Below, piece after piece: positions 9,594-19,472 of a stretch of 64,000 bases of DNA. This DNA is from Pseudoalteromonas piscicida (GTDB lineage: Bacteria > Pseudomonadota > Gammaproteobacteria > Enterobacterales > Alteromonadaceae). The notes below the pieces were generated by a model that saw only the letters and a program-made list of their open reading frames with translations, was not told where the DNA came from and ran no database searches. Where the stretch lies: assembly GCF_002744175.1 (NCBI RefSeq), contig NZ_NKHF01000027.1, forward strand, positions 16,247 through 80,246, given 5' to 3'. The position numbers and the translations under genes are program-made. Position 1 is the stretch's first letter, and each line of letters starts with the position of its first letter.

Positions 9594-12212
9594 GTGGCAT
9601 TACCAAACAAAGTGAAAACGCTGCTTGATGAAGCACAAGAGCTGGCTGACTATCGAGACTGTTTAGGCTATTTTTATAAGTGGCTAAGCAATCAATTTTC
9701 AAAGCAACCCGTTCGTAACCTAATCAATTCTCGTGCCGAATTTATCGACCGACTACTCATTAAACTATTCAATGACACCGGTTTGGCACAATACCCAGAC
9801 CTTGCACTTATAGCTATCGGTGGTTATGGACGAGGAGAGCTACACCCCTTTTCAGATATTGATTTTTTGGTCCTCACCAAAGACGCACCGTGTGAGCAAG
9901 TCACAATAGGGCTTGAGCAGTTTGTCACTTATCTTTGGGATCTTGGGCTAGACATTGGTCACAGTGTTCGAACACATGAGCAAGTGCTTGATCAAAAGCA
10001 AAATGATGTTCACTTCACCACCAGTTTGCTGGAAAGCCGACTAATTTGCGGTAACCATATTGAATATGAGCGCCTAAAGCGACATATTATCGAAACGCCG
10101 ATCTGGCAATCCAGTGACTTTTTTATCGCCAAGGTAAACGAGCAGAATATTCGCCATAAAAAATGTCACGGTACGGCCTACAACCTTGAGCCTAATATTA
10201 AAGAAAACCCAGGTGGACTGCGTGATTTACAAACCATATTTTGGGTCGCGAAAAAGCACTTCCACGCAGAGACACTAGAAGAGCTAATTAATCATGGTTA
10301 CCTAACGCATGAAGAGTATCAAGAGCTGCTTGAGTGCATCGAAAACCTTTGGAATATTCGCTTTGCGCTGCATTTAGCTGCGGGACGTAGTGAAAACCGT
10401 TTGCTGTTCGACCATCAACCTCATGCTGCTGAATTGTTAGGCTTTGGTTCTGAGGGTAAAGCCTCAGTCGAGCGCATGATGAAGCGCTTGTTTAGGATCA
10501 TGAGCCGAGTGCGTGAAATGAACCAAATGCTACTGTCTTATTTTGAACAGAGCATTCTACCTGAGCAGGTTGAACAAGAAGCCATTCCACTGGATAGAAA
10601 CTTTGAGCGGATCGGTAATAAGATCCGAGTGAAAAACCCCTCGGTATTCTTCCGTCGTGAAAACCTCTTTGTACTTTTTGAGCACATTGCCGATAACCCA
10701 AGGATCACACAAATTGATCCCAGTACCATTCGTACCATGCGTCAAGTGCGACGTCGTTTACTGGGTGATCTACAAGATTATGCAGGTTGCCGCGATGCCT
10801 TTTTGCGACTGTTAAAACATCCAAACGGCATGGGCCGCGCATTTACTCTAATGCATAAGCACGGCATTATTGCAGCCTACCTCCCCCAATGGCGGAATAT
10901 TTTTGGTCAAATGCAATTTGACCTGTTCCATGCTTACACTGTGGATGAACATACGCACAAGCTTATTAATAATATTTATCGCTACTTTGACAAAGAGCAT
11001 ATCAGCGAGTTTCCAATTTGCTCAGAAATTGTCGCGCGGATGGACAAGCCAGAACTACTCTATTTGGCCGGTATTTTCCATGATATCGCCAAAGGCCGTG
11101 GAGGTGACCACTCAGAGCTTGGCGCTGTGGATGCCACCGCCTTTACCAAAATGCATGGATTTACCGCTTCTGACGCTAAACTGGTAGCTTGGTTGGTGCA
11201 AAACCACTTATTGATGTCGGTAACGGCGCAGCGAAAAGATATTAACGACCCCGATGTTATCGCCGAGTTTGCGCAAAAAGTAAAAAATGAACGTCAGTTA
11301 GATTATTTGTACTGTTTAACTGTCGCCGACATTCGCGCTACTAATGATAATCTCTGGAACGACTGGAAAAACACCCTATTACGAGAGCTGTATCTACACA
11401 CTCAACGAGCGCTGCGCTTAGGCCTTGAAAACCCGATGGATATGCGCGATCAGATCCGAGATAAAAAGCGTCAAGCCAAACAACGGCTGATTAATTTAGG
11501 GTATTTTGAGCAGTATATAGATCTTATTTGGTCTCGCTTTAAGGCCAACTATTTTACCGCCTTTAGTGAGCAACAAATTTCGTGGCATACCGAGCACTTA
11601 CTCAAATCTGATGACCTCAGCCTGCCCAGTGTGATTGTATCGAATAAACCAATGCATGGTGGCACCCAGGTGTTTGTGTACAGCCCGTATGAATCCGCTC
11701 TATTTGCCAAATTGGTAAGTGTGATTGGTTCTAAAAAAGCGCAGATCCAGCATGCTCAGGTTATGACTACCAAAGATGGCTACGTGGTATTTAGCTTTGT
11801 GATCCTAGAGGTCAATGGTGATCCACTTAGCACCGGTCGAGCAGCAGGCATTAGAAGAGGACTAGAAACACTCCTCAAAGATCCTAAAAAGAAAATCAGA
11901 GTCAAAAAGAACCGCTCACAAAAGTTCAAAGATTTTAATATTAAGCCGAAGATTATTTTGCGCCCCCATGCCAGAGCAAACCGGAGCCTAATTGAGATTC
12001 AAGCCATTGATATTCCTGGGCTACTGACTAAAATTGCCGAGGTATTTCAAAGCTATTCACTGCATATTCATGCCGCGCGCATTACAACCGTCGGCGAACG
12101 TGCGGAAGACTTTTTCGTGGTCTCAAACAAAGATTACAAGGCGTTGGACGAAGTGCAAAAAGCTGAACTTCATCGAGCGCTACTCAAAAAATTAAATGCT
12201 GAAACAGAGTAA
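9594..12212 (+). CDS. glnD: Bifunctional [protein-PII] uridylyltransferase/uridylyl-removing enzyme
   Basis: Primary glutamine sensor of the Ntr system: uridylylates and deuridylylates PII. 872 residues (E. coli 890). A GTG start at 9594 with AGGAT just upstream is preferred; the nearby ATG at 9577 is in another frame. Domains in order: nucleotidyltransferase with [15 protein letters not shown] (GG at 76-77, catalytic Asps 88 and 90); HD hydrolase domain with [16 protein letters not shown] near residue 495; two C-terminal ACT domains starting about 688 and 795. It overlaps no neighbour and is followed after 10 bases by dapD. Confidence 0.97.
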   Translation: MALPNKVKTLLDEAQELADYRDCLGYFYKWLSNQFSKQPVRNLINSRAEFIDRLLIKLFNDTGLAQYPDLALIAIGGYGRGELHPFSDIDFLVLTKDAPCEQVTIGLEQFVTYLWDLGLDIGHSVRTHEQVLDQKQNDVHFTTSLLESRLICGNHIEYERLKRHIIETPIWQSSDFFIAKVNEQNIRHKKCHGTAYNLEPNIKENPGGLRDLQTIFWVAKKHFHAETLEELINHGYLTHEEYQELLECIENLWNIRFALHLAAGRSENRLLFDHQPHAAELLGFGSEGKASVERMMKRLFRIMSRVREMNQMLLSYFEQSILPEQVEQEAIPLDRNFERIGNKIRVKNPSVFFRRENLFVLFEHIADNPRITQIDPSTIRTMRQVRRRLLGDLQDYAGCRDAFLRLLKHPNGMGRAFTLMHKHGIIAAYLPQWRNIFGQMQFDLFHAYTVDEHTHKLINNIYRYFDKEHISEFPICSEIVARMDKPELLYLAGIFHDIAKGRGGDHSELGAVDATAFTKMHGFTASDAKLVAWLVQNHLLMSVTAQRKDINDPDVIAEFAQKVKNERQLDYLYCLTVADIRATNDNLWNDWKNTLLRELYLHTQRALRLGLENPMDMRDQIRDKKRQAKQRLINLGYFEQYIDLIWSRFKANYFTAFSEQQISWHTEHLLKSDDLSLPSVIVSNKPMHGGTQVFVYSPYESALFAKLVSVIGSKKAQIQHAQVMTTKDGYVVFSFVILEVNGDPLSTGRAAGIRRGLETLLKDPKKKIRVKKNRSQKFKDFNIKPKIILRPHARANRSLIEIQAIDIPGLLTKIAEVFQSYSLHIHAARITTVGERAEDFFVVSNKDYKALDEVQKAELHRALLKKLNAETE

Positions 12213-12222
12213 AGAGGAATTT

Positions 12223-13050
12223 ATGTCTGATTTAAAAACAACGATTGAAACCGCGTGGGAAAACCGCGATACCATTACCCCAACAGCGGTATCAGACGAA
12301 GTAAAACAAGCGATTGTTCAAGCACTTGAGCTTTTGGATTCGGGCGCTGCACGGGTTGCTGAAAAAGTCAGTGGTGAATGGGTCGTACATCAATGGTTGA
12401 AAAAGGCGGTGCTACTGTCTTTTAGAATTAGAGATAACCAACCAATGAGTGATGGCGTTAACCAGTTTTACGACAAAGTACCGCTAAAGTTTTCTGATTA
12501 CACACCTGAGCAATTCCAGCAAGGTGGCATGCGCGTAGTACCTAATGCGGTTGCTCGTCAAGGCAGCTTTGTCGGTAAAAACGTGGTACTGATGCCGTCT
12601 TACGTCAATATTGGTGCCTATGTTGATGAAGGCACTATGGTAGACACTTGGGCAACCGTAGGCTCATGTGCACAGATCGGTAAAAACGTTCACCTATCTG
12701 GCGGTGTTGGCATTGGTGGCGTTTTAGAGCCGCTACAAGCCAACCCAACGATTATTGAAGATAACTGTTTCATCGGCGCGCGTTCTGAAATCGTAGAAGG
12801 TGTAATTGTTGAAGAAGGTGCAGTTATCTCTATGGGTGTATATATTTCTCAAAGTACTCGTATCTATGACCGCGAAACCGGCGAGATCCACTATGGTCGC
12901 GTACCAGCAGGTGCCGTTGTGGTGCCAGGCTCACTACCAAGCAAAGATGGTTCTCATAGCCTATACGCTGCTATCATTGTGAAAAAAGTAGACCAACAAA
13001 CTCGCGAGAAAGTTGGTATTAATGCACTACTTCGCTCACTAGACGATTAA
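12223..13050 (+). CDS. dapD: 2,3,4,5-tetrahydropyridine-2,6-dicarboxylate N-succinyltransferase
   Basis: Lysine/diaminopimelate pathway enzyme using succinyl-CoA. I take the ATG at 12223 ([16 protein letters not shown]), which has AGAGGA 5 bases upstream and gives 275 residues (E. coli 274); the longer frame starts inside glnD. The trimeric left-handed beta-helix is visible as hexapeptide repeats from about residue 100 to 230 (for example [17 protein letters not shown] and [10 protein letters not shown]). It probably forms an operon with glnD and ends at a hairpin. Confidence 0.97.
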   Translation: MSDLKTTIETAWENRDTITPTAVSDEVKQAIVQALELLDSGAARVAEKVSGEWVVHQWLKKAVLLSFRIRDNQPMSDGVNQFYDKVPLKFSDYTPEQFQQGGMRVVPNAVARQGSFVGKNVVLMPSYVNIGAYVDEGTMVDTWATVGSCAQIGKNVHLSGGVGIGGVLEPLQANPTIIEDNCFIGARSEIVEGVIVEEGAVISMGVYISQSTRIYDRETGEIHYGRVPAGAVVVPGSLPSKDGSHSLYAAIIVKKVDQQTREKVGINALLRSLDD

Positions 13051-13054
13051 TTTA

Positions 13055-13081
13055 TAATAGGGAGCTTTGTACTCCCTATTA
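13055..13081 (+). terminator. Hairpin after dapD
   Basis: TAATAGGGAG (13055-13064) pairs with CTCCCTATTA (13072-13081), loop of seven. Only a weak T tract follows, so termination efficiency is uncertain. The next repeat element begins immediately after it. Confidence 0.6.
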
Positions 13082-13082
13082 G

Positions 13083-13224
13083 TTAATTTGAACTCGGGAT
13101 AACAACATGTTCTCAAGCAGCTGTTATCCCATACTAGAGCGTTAAATTTGCCTGGTATCAAGACATAAACTTCTTGCGTGATTTTACAAGTATTTTATAC
13201 CGCTTCTTATCCGAGTTCAGGTTA
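13083..13224. repeat. Miniature inverted-repeat element A
   Basis: 142 bases with imperfect inverted ends: the left end reads TTAATTTGAACTCGGGATAA (13083-13102); the complement of the right end (13207-13224) reads TAACCTGAACTCGGATAA. The left half holds a second palindrome, GGGATAACA (13096-13104) with TGTTATCCC (13122-13130). The first 65 bases closely match element B at 25819. The right end stops 1 base before the stop codon of the TonB receptor gene. No coding capacity. Confidence 0.7.
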
Positions 13225-13225
13225 T

Positions 13226-15280
13226 TTACCAGCGATAATCTAGCGAAACCAAAACGTTTCTTGGTCTTCCAGGGAAATACCTTTCTCCACTAAATGAAGT
13301 GTAATCAGCTCGTTCAGCATAGCGCTCATCGGTCAAATTTTTCACTCTTAAAGTCAACGCCAGTTGCGGATTTATCTGCCACTTTCCTCTTAATGTCAGC
13401 AAATCATGACCTGAGTAGCGATGTCGATTTTCTGGGTCGGTAAAATATGCTCCCACATGATGCCAAGCCAGCGACATACTTAAGTTATCAAGCGCTTGCC
13501 AGCGTAGCTGCATATTAACCAAATTTCGTGGTGCTGAATCTAGCTCATTACCGTTTATATTGATGCTATTGAGAATATTGTCTTGCTCGTAGGTATGTTT
13601 AGTACGAGTTGCGGCAAGGTCCACCTGCCAGCGTTCAAAGAGTTGATAACTTAGCTCTAACTCGACCCCTCGATACTTAGCGCGGCCATCATTGATATAG
13701 AAAAAATCACTATCTCGGAAGATCAGATTGTCTTTATCCATTTCATAGGCCGCAACTTGATAACTCAGCTTGTCTGTACTGCCTTTGATCCCCACCTCAA
13801 CACTGTTCGCCTTTTCTTCTTGAAGTGATGCTTTTAGTTGCGCTCGCTGGAGCTGATAAAGCTCAGCCGCTTGAGGCGCACGGTAACCGCTAGACAAGTT
13901 AACATAAGCGATGTGTGAAGTTGCCAAAGCATAGCTTAAGCCAAACTGAGGAGAAAAATAACTAAAGTGATCGGTGTCACTCGCGGGACGACTATAGCGA
14001 CAGCCCCCCATGCTGCATGTTGATCCATCTTCTTTAGTCCGCCCAGTGGGGAGCCAATTCTGATAATCGTAGCGCATAGACTCATATCGCCCGCCCAACT
14101 CAGCTAGCCAGTTCCCTTGTCGCCAAGTCAACTTTGCGAAAGAAGCGATTTGACTTGCGTCGACATCGTAGTCGTAATGTTTTCCTGGTGGGATCGTAGC
14201 TTGTAAGAATGCCGAACCCTGAGTCGGTGTTGGCTGATATTGCAGCATCTCCCCTTGGGTGTATTCCGCATCTACCCCCCAATCTAATTGGACTGAGTCG
14301 CTTAATTCTGTTTGTACCAGCGTTTGCAACCCCACGCCGGTTTGACCATTTTCTTCAAACGGCTTTCCAGGTAAGAAGTGCTTAACAAACTCCATTTCCT
14401 GCCAGCGCATGTAAGGTTTCAACAAAACCGTATTAGTGTCATTCCAAAACCAAGACACCTCACTCCAGGCTCTGAATGACTCGGCCTTTCTATACGCTTC
14501 GGGGTTTTCATTTTGCTTTGCTAAAGTCTTATCTTTGTAGCTATCGTCACCTGTAATATAGCCTGCCGTATGCTGGTTTAAGTGAGTGTACGTTACCCCT
14601 GAAACCACATTAGCCAGCGAACCTTGATACTGGTGCTTTACGCTTATCTTTTGCTGCTCTACGCTCTCGCCATCGCGATAACCCGTATCTTTTGTTAGCG
14701 TCAGCGCGGACCCTAAGCCAAGCGCCTCATTCCCAGCTCCTATTCGCGCTCTACTATAGCCATATGAGCCAACATCTACAGCAACACGTGACTCATCTTG
14801 AATATGATTTGCGGTGATCACATTGACCACTCCGTGTACGGCATTAGAGCCATAAAGTACGCTATTAGGCCCTTTTAGCACTTCGATACGTTCTGCCGCT
14901 TCAAAGTGAGATTCAAACAATTCATTGATATTGCAAAACCCAGCGGCTCTGAGGGCAATACCATCTTCTGCCATCAAGATACCACCACACGCCCCAGCAC
15001 CTGATAACACTTGGGAGCGCAAAGCAGGTAAGTATTCTTGCCCGTTACCATGCTGTATATTGGCTCCTGCAACCAACCTCAAGGCCTTTTCAATGTGTGT
15101 AACACCGATATCCTCAAGTTGGGCTTCAGATAGCTGTGAGAGGCTAACAGGACGCTCTCCTGTCGTTGTGGCTAGTCTGGATGCTGTTGTTGTAATAATT
15201 TCGAATTCGTTGTTTTCTGTTGCTAGGCTTGGCTGCGAAGCAAAGGCACAACCCGCAAGAGCGAATGCCAGTTTCTTCAT
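13226..15280 (-). CDS. TonB-dependent outer-membrane receptor
   Basis: 684-residue receptor for an unidentified ligand (siderophore, vitamin, peptide or glycan fragment). A signal peptide (MKKLAFALAGCAFASQPSLA) is followed by a plug domain with the conserved LKGPNSVLYGSNAVHGVVNV block at about 135-155. The beta-barrel ends in the aromatic NVLVSLDYRW typical of outer-membrane proteins. The N-terminal FEIITTTAS may be the TonB box. Two Cys in the plug (CGGILMAEDG ... AAGFC) and two in a predicted loop (CSMGGC) could form disulfides. It stands alone, with no transporter, regulator, riboswitch or Fur box recognised nearby, so the substrate cannot be inferred. Confidence 0.9.
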   Translation of the reverse strand: MKKLAFALAGCAFASQPSLATENNEFEIITTTASRLATTTGERPVSLSQLSEAQLEDIGVTHIEKALRLVAGANIQHGNGQEYLPALRSQVLSGAGACGGILMAEDGIALRAAGFCNINELFESHFEAAERIEVLKGPNSVLYGSNAVHGVVNVITANHIQDESRVAVDVGSYGYSRARIGAGNEALGLGSALTLTKDTGYRDGESVEQQKISVKHQYQGSLANVVSGVTYTHLNQHTAGYITGDDSYKDKTLAKQNENPEAYRKAESFRAWSEVSWFWNDTNTVLLKPYMRWQEMEFVKHFLPGKPFEENGQTGVGLQTLVQTELSDSVQLDWGVDAEYTQGEMLQYQPTPTQGSAFLQATIPPGKHYDYDVDASQIASFAKLTWRQGNWLAELGGRYESMRYDYQNWLPTGRTKEDGSTCSMGGCRYSRPASDTDHFSYFSPQFGLSYALATSHIAYVNLSSGYRAPQAAELYQLQRAQLKASLQEEKANSVEVGIKGSTDKLSYQVAAYEMDKDNLIFRDSDFFYINDGRAKYRGVELELSYQLFERWQVDLAATRTKHTYEQDNILNSININGNELDSAPRNLVNMQLRWQALDNLSMSLAWHHVGAYFTDPENRHRYSGHDLLTLRGKWQINPQLALTLRVKNLTDERYAERADYTSFSGERYFPGRPRNVLVSLDYRW

Positions 15281-15391
15281 GTTGATACCAGTTTGATGTT
15301 AGCTTCTATCTATCTTTTTAATTCAGTGAGCTTTGCTGAGACAAGAAAACTTTGTCGATAACGCAAAGCCTTTGCATTCAATTAAGCCGGC

Positions 15392-15418
15392 AAAAATAAA
15401 GGGCTATGAAGCCCTTCG
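15392..15418 (-). terminator. Intrinsic terminator after pdxJ
   Basis: AAGGGCT (15399-15405) pairs with AGCCCTT (15410-15416); on the minus strand it is followed by TTTATTTTTG. It ends the lepA-to-pdxJ run and insulates the TonB receptor gene. Confidence 0.8.
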
Positions 15419-15438
15419 TGATTTGTCTTGGTGCGGCG

Positions 15439-16173
15439 TTATGCTTGCCTTGCCTCTAGCATCAAGCGCTTCATGTCTCGAACCGCTTTCTCTAGGCCAT
15501 CTACCGCTGCTCTTGCAATAATGGCGTGGCCAATATTGAGCTCATAAATTTCTGGCATTTCGGCAATCGCTTTAACGTTGTGATAATGCAGACCGTGACC
15601 CGCATTAACAACAATCCCTAGGCTATGTGCATATTTCACGCCTTCGCGGATCCGTTCAAGCTCAGCTTGCATTTCAGCGTCGTTTTCTGCGTCGGCATAA
15701 GCGCCTGTGTGAATCTCAATATAAGGGGCGCCCGTTTGTTTCGCTGCATCCAATTGCGTCTTATCAGCGTCAATAAAGAGGCTAACCTTGATCCCTGCCT
15801 CGGTTAAGCGTTTAGTGGCAGCCGTCACTTTATCTAGATTGCCCGCTACGTCTAGCCCGCCTTCAGTTGTAAGCTCTTCACGTTTTTCTGGTACTAAGCA
15901 AACGTATTGTGGTTTCACTTCGCAGGCAATGTCTAGCATCTCGTCAGTCACCGCAATTTCTAAGTTCATGCGAGTCTGGATTGTCTTGGCCATCACATAC
16001 ACATCACGGTCTTGAATATGGCGACGGTCTTCACGCAAGTGAATAGTAATACCATCTGCACCGGCGTGCTCTGCAACCGCCGCGGCGTGCGCTGGATCAG
16101 GGTAGCTTGTGCCACGCGCCTGACGGAGCGTTGCAATATGGTCTACGTTTACGCCAAGTAAAATATCTTTCAT
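15439..16173 (-). CDS. pdxJ: Pyridoxine 5'-phosphate synthase
   Basis: Condenses 3-amino-2-oxopropyl phosphate with DXP to give pyridoxine 5'-phosphate, the ring-forming step of vitamin B6 synthesis. 244 residues (E. coli 243). TIM-barrel motifs include [53 protein letters not shown] and [11 protein letters not shown] with catalytic His residues. It is last in lepA-lepB-rnc-era-recO-pdxJ, as in E. coli, and is followed by a terminator. Its substrate DXP is also used by Dxr, encoded at 1974-3164. Confidence 0.98.
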   Translation of the reverse strand: MKDILLGVNVDHIATLRQARGTSYPDPAHAAAVAEHAGADGITIHLREDRRHIQDRDVYVMAKTIQTRMNLEIAVTDEMLDIACEVKPQYVCLVPEKREELTTEGGLDVAGNLDKVTAATKRLTEAGIKVSLFIDADKTQLDAAKQTGAPYIEIHTGAYADAENDAEMQAELERIREGVKYAHSLGIVVNAGHGLHYHNVKAIAEMPEIYELNIGHAIIARAAVDGLEKAVRDMKRLMLEARQA

Positions 16174-16263
16174 CGTTTATCCCTTGATAATATGAGCGAG
16201 TGAACGACGCATCGCTCACTACTGCAATATCAGTTGCATCAGTATTGTGCGTACCAACTGATA

Positions 16264-16956
16264 CTATTTTTTTGTAATAAAGAGTTCTCTGCTTTTAAGT
16301 CCCTGCCTGCCTACCAGCGGCGCCATTAACTTGCGTGTTAACCACTTTGCCGCCCTTCGTACTGCAAGGTCTTGATAATCTTGGTTGGCCATAGCCAATA
16401 ATATACTGCCGGGTATCGTATCAGGTTCACGCCCAACCGCAATAAATCCGTATTCAGCAACATATTTATACGCTTTTTTTGGGTTGACTGGATTACCTTC
16501 GGCATCAAATTCTAGTTCTACTCCAAACCCAAGCTCCGCAAGCAATTGCAATTCAAAACTGCGTAAAATAGGCTCAACATCGTCATCTTCAGCTAAACGC
16601 GTGAGATGTAACTGATAAAGTGCAAAAATTTGCTCTAAAGGTTCGTTGGTAGGCACTACCCGCTGCGTCAATTCATTGAGATATAGACCACAATAAAGCT
16701 GACGACCAAGTAGGTGTACTTGATGATCGGTAGGTTCAAAACGGTTTACATACTTGAAGTCATACCTACCTGCATATTGCAGTAACAGTAAGGAAAATGG
16801 TCGTAGCTGAGCGTTATGCTTGAGGGATTGCTTGCCCTTTACTCGGGCAAGCATTTTGAGTTGTCCAACACCTTCGACTAGCACGTCAAGCAACACCTGA
16901 GAATCGCTATATGGTCTGCGATGCAACAGATAGGCCTGTCGAAAGTCGCTATCCAA
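16264..16956 (-). CDS. recO: DNA repair protein RecO
   Basis: RecF-pathway mediator that helps load RecA onto SSB-coated single strands. 230 residues. The start appears to be a TTG (16954-16956) immediately after the era stop, giving MDSDFRQAYLLHRRPYSDSQ; the Shine-Dalgarno GGAG lies in the end of era. N-terminal OB-fold and the C-terminal helical part (ending MAPLVGRQGLKSRELFITKK) match the family. As in E. coli, no zinc-finger cysteines are present. Translationally coupled to era. Confidence 0.93.
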   Translation of the reverse strand: MDSDFRQAYLLHRRPYSDSQVLLDVLVEGVGQLKMLARVKGKQSLKHNAQLRPFSLLLLQYAGRYDFKYVNRFEPTDHQVHLLGRQLYCGLYLNELTQRVVPTNEPLEQIFALYQLHLTRLAEDDDVEPILRSFELQLLAELGFGVELEFDAEGNPVNPKKAYKYVAEYGFIAVGREPDTIPGSILLAMANQDYQDLAVRRAAKWLTRKLMAPLVGRQGLKSRELFITKK

Positions 16957-17856
16957 TCAGTCTTCTCCGTACCCTAAACTACGTAGTGCACGTTCGTCGT
17001 CTGCCCAGCCAGATTTTACTTTAACCCAGCACTCTAGATAGACTTTGTTTTCGAGCATGTCTTCAAGATCTTTACGCGCTTCACGACCAATCACTTTCAG
17101 CTTCTCGCCTTTGTTACCAATCACCATGCGTTTTTGTGACTCTCGCTCAACTAAGATCAAAGCATTGATCTGCCAAACGCCGTTGTCTTGCCATTTAAAC
17201 TGCTCAATCTCTACAGTAACGGAATAAGGTAATTCATCGCCCATAAAGCGCATAAGCTTTTCACGCACTATTTCAGCCGCCAAGAAACGCATAGAACGGT
17301 CTGTTACATAATCTTCAGGGAAAAAGAATTCACACGCAGGTAAGCGCTTGTGAACCTCTTCTTTGATCATATCAACGTTCTTGCCTTGCTTAGCTGAGAT
17401 AGGCACGATCCCGATAAAGTCGCCTTGCTCACTTAACCACTGGATGTGTGGCATCAACAAGTCTTTATCTTTAACCTGATCGGTCTTATTCATCACCACC
17501 AGAATTGGCCGGCCACTGTCTTTTACTTTGGCCAGAACCATTTCATCATCAGATGTCCAGTGAGTACCTTCAACAACAAAGATTACTAACTCGACATCAC
17601 CGATAGAGCTTGAGGCAGCACGGTTCATTAGACGGTTAATGGCACGCTTTTCTTCAATATGAAGTCCGGGCGTATCAACGTACACCGCCTGATAGTTACC
17701 CTCTGTGTGGATCCCCATAATGCGGTGACGAGTAGTTTGTGGTTTGCGCGAGGTAATACTTACCTTTTGCTCTACCAATTTATTTAATAGTGTCGATTTA
17801 CCTACGTTAGGTCGACCGACGATGGCAATCATGCCGCAATGCGTATCAAGCGTCAT
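16957..17856 (-). CDS. era: GTPase Era
   Basis: GTPase needed for 16S rRNA maturation and 30S assembly. 299 residues (E. coli 301). G1 motif [14 protein letters not shown], switch I region [16 protein letters not shown]3 DTPG, G4 NKTD, and a C-terminal KH domain containing [20 protein letters not shown]. The start overlaps the end of rnc by 11 bases, which suggests coupling. Confidence 0.97.
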   Translation of the reverse strand: MTLDTHCGMIAIVGRPNVGKSTLLNKLVEQKVSITSRKPQTTRHRIMGIHTEGNYQAVYVDTPGLHIEEKRAINRLMNRAASSSIGDVELVIFVVEGTHWTSDDEMVLAKVKDSGRPILVVMNKTDQVKDKDLLMPHIQWLSEQGDFIGIVPISAKQGKNVDMIKEEVHKRLPACEFFFPEDYVTDRSMRFLAAEIVREKLMRFMGDELPYSVTVEIEQFKWQDNGVWQINALILVERESQKRMVIGNKGEKLKVIGREARKDLEDMLENKVYLECWVKVKSGWADDERALRSLGYGED

Positions 17857-18523
17857 TCTTTAATATCTTAAGCGCTTTTTCGGCAGCTTTTTGCTCGGCT
17901 TTACGTCGCGAGCTGCCTACTGAAATTATACTTTCCATCCCTTCCACTATACATTCAACCGTGAATGTTTGGTTATGAGCTTGGCCTTTTGTGTCAATTA
18001 CCGTATAGCCTGGTAATGGCAGTTTTCGAGCCTGCAAATATTCTTGCAACAGCGTTTTTGGGTCTTTTTGATTGTGCCCAGGAGAAATCGCCGTTAAACG
18101 GGAATCATACCAACTAAGCACTAAATCTCGGCACACATCGATGTCGGAGTCTAGGAAGACTGCGCCTATGATGGCTTCAACCGCATCGGCAAGCGTTGAC
18201 TCACGGCGGAAACCACCGCTTTTTAACTCACCGGGACCGAGACGCAAATAATCACCCAGCGCAAATTCCACACCGAATTCCGCTAGGGTTTGCCCGCGTA
18301 CAAGCGTTGAGCGCATGCGGCTTAAATCACCTTCACGCGCTTTTGGAAACTTGTGATACAAAGCATTTGCAATCACAAAGCTTAAAATAGAGTCACCTAA
18401 AAATTCGAGACGCTCGTTGTGCTGGCCTTTGTGACTACGATGAGTCAAAGCCTGCTCAAGCAGCGCCTTATCACTGAAGTGATACCCTATTTTATTATAA
18501 AGTTCTTCTACGTTTCTTTTCAT
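17846..18523 (-). CDS. rnc: Ribonuclease III
   Basis: Double-strand-specific endoribonuclease for rRNA processing and mRNA decay. 225 residues (E. coli 226). The RNase III signature [20 protein letters not shown] carries the catalytic acidic residues; the second acidic patch is [17 protein letters not shown]-terminal double-stranded-RNA-binding domain covers about residues 155-222. Lies between lepB and era, as in E. coli. Confidence 0.97.
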   Translation of the reverse strand: MKRNVEELYNKIGYHFSDKALLEQALTHRSHKGQHNERLEFLGDSILSFVIANALYHKFPKAREGDLSRMRSTLVRGQTLAEFGVEFALGDYLRLGPGELKSGGFRRESTLADAVEAIIGAVFLDSDIDVCRDLVLSWYDSRLTAISPGHNQKDPKTLLQEYLQARKLPLPGYTVIDTKGQAHNQTFTVECIVEGMESIISVGSSRRKAEQKAAEKALKILKNDA

Positions 18524-18525
18524 TG

Positions 18526-19460
18526 TTACTGAATACTACCTAGGCGCTCAAAACGAACACCGGTTGGAACCCACCCTGGCAAAATGCTGTCTGGGCCATT
18601 ATCAAAGTCAAAGCTTAACCAAATAAACACCGCTCGACCAACCAAGTTTTCATCCGGAACAAAGCCCCACATACGACTATCTTGGCTGTTGTTACGGTTA
18701 TCACCCATCGCAAAATAACTACCTTCAGGTACTACCCACTCATCACGGCGAGTACCAGCTTGCTGATAATAGCGATCTGTTAATTCTAAAACTTCTGGAT
18801 TAATTAAAATATCATGTTTAACGTTTGGCAAATGCTCGGTTAACCGAACTAACTGCATTGGGCCTTGCGTAAATTCATCACGATTTACAATATCAACATC
18901 AATCTTATTGTATTCACCACAGGCTAGGCCATTCGCCTCGCTTGCACCCTCTTCGCACTTTGGCTTGATGTAAAGCTGTCGATTGCGATAGACGATATGA
19001 TCGCCAGGTAAGCCCACAATGCGTTTAATAAAATCAATACGCTCATCTAATGGAAACTTGAACACGGCAATGTCGCCACGTTCAGGCGTACCTGTTTCAA
19101 TAATCTTGCTACGCCAAACTGGGTCTTTAATCCCATAGGCGTACTTTTCCACCAAGATAAAATCGCCATCCAACAAGGTTGCATCATCGAGCCTGATGGA
19201 ATTTGAAACGGTTCAAAAATAAATGAGCGGAAAATCGTGATTGCCGCGATCATCGGAAAAATTGATTTCGCATTTTCAACAATGGCAGGTTCTGGCGCTA
19301 TTTCAGCAATAATGTCGTCATCCAACTGAGTTTCTGACGCACCTTGCGCAATAGCAAGTCGAGCTTGTCTTTTTGGCGCATACACCAAGTGATCGATCAA
19401 CCAAATAAGGCCCGAACCGACCGTGAGTAGCACCAATAAAATTGAAAAATAACCTGCCAT
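18526..19460 (-). pseudogene. lepB: Signal peptidase I, interrupted by a one-base deletion
   Basis: LepB cleaves signal peptides of exported proteins at the outer face of the inner membrane. The N-terminal part reads from the ATG at 19458-19460 through two membrane segments to [12 protein letters not shown], with the catalytic Ser at residue 91. One base after the second Met the frame breaks, near 19181. Restoring one C there would give [18 protein letters not shown] and a 311-residue protein. The downstream frame keeps the catalytic-Lys region [11 protein letters not shown] and box E ([11 protein letters not shown]) and ends at 18526. Both halves are otherwise intact with no other damage. 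Since lepB is essential in E. coli, a base-calling error or a very recent mutation is more likely than an old pseudogene. Confidence 0.9.
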
Positions 19461-19472
19461 TTGTATTTCCTG

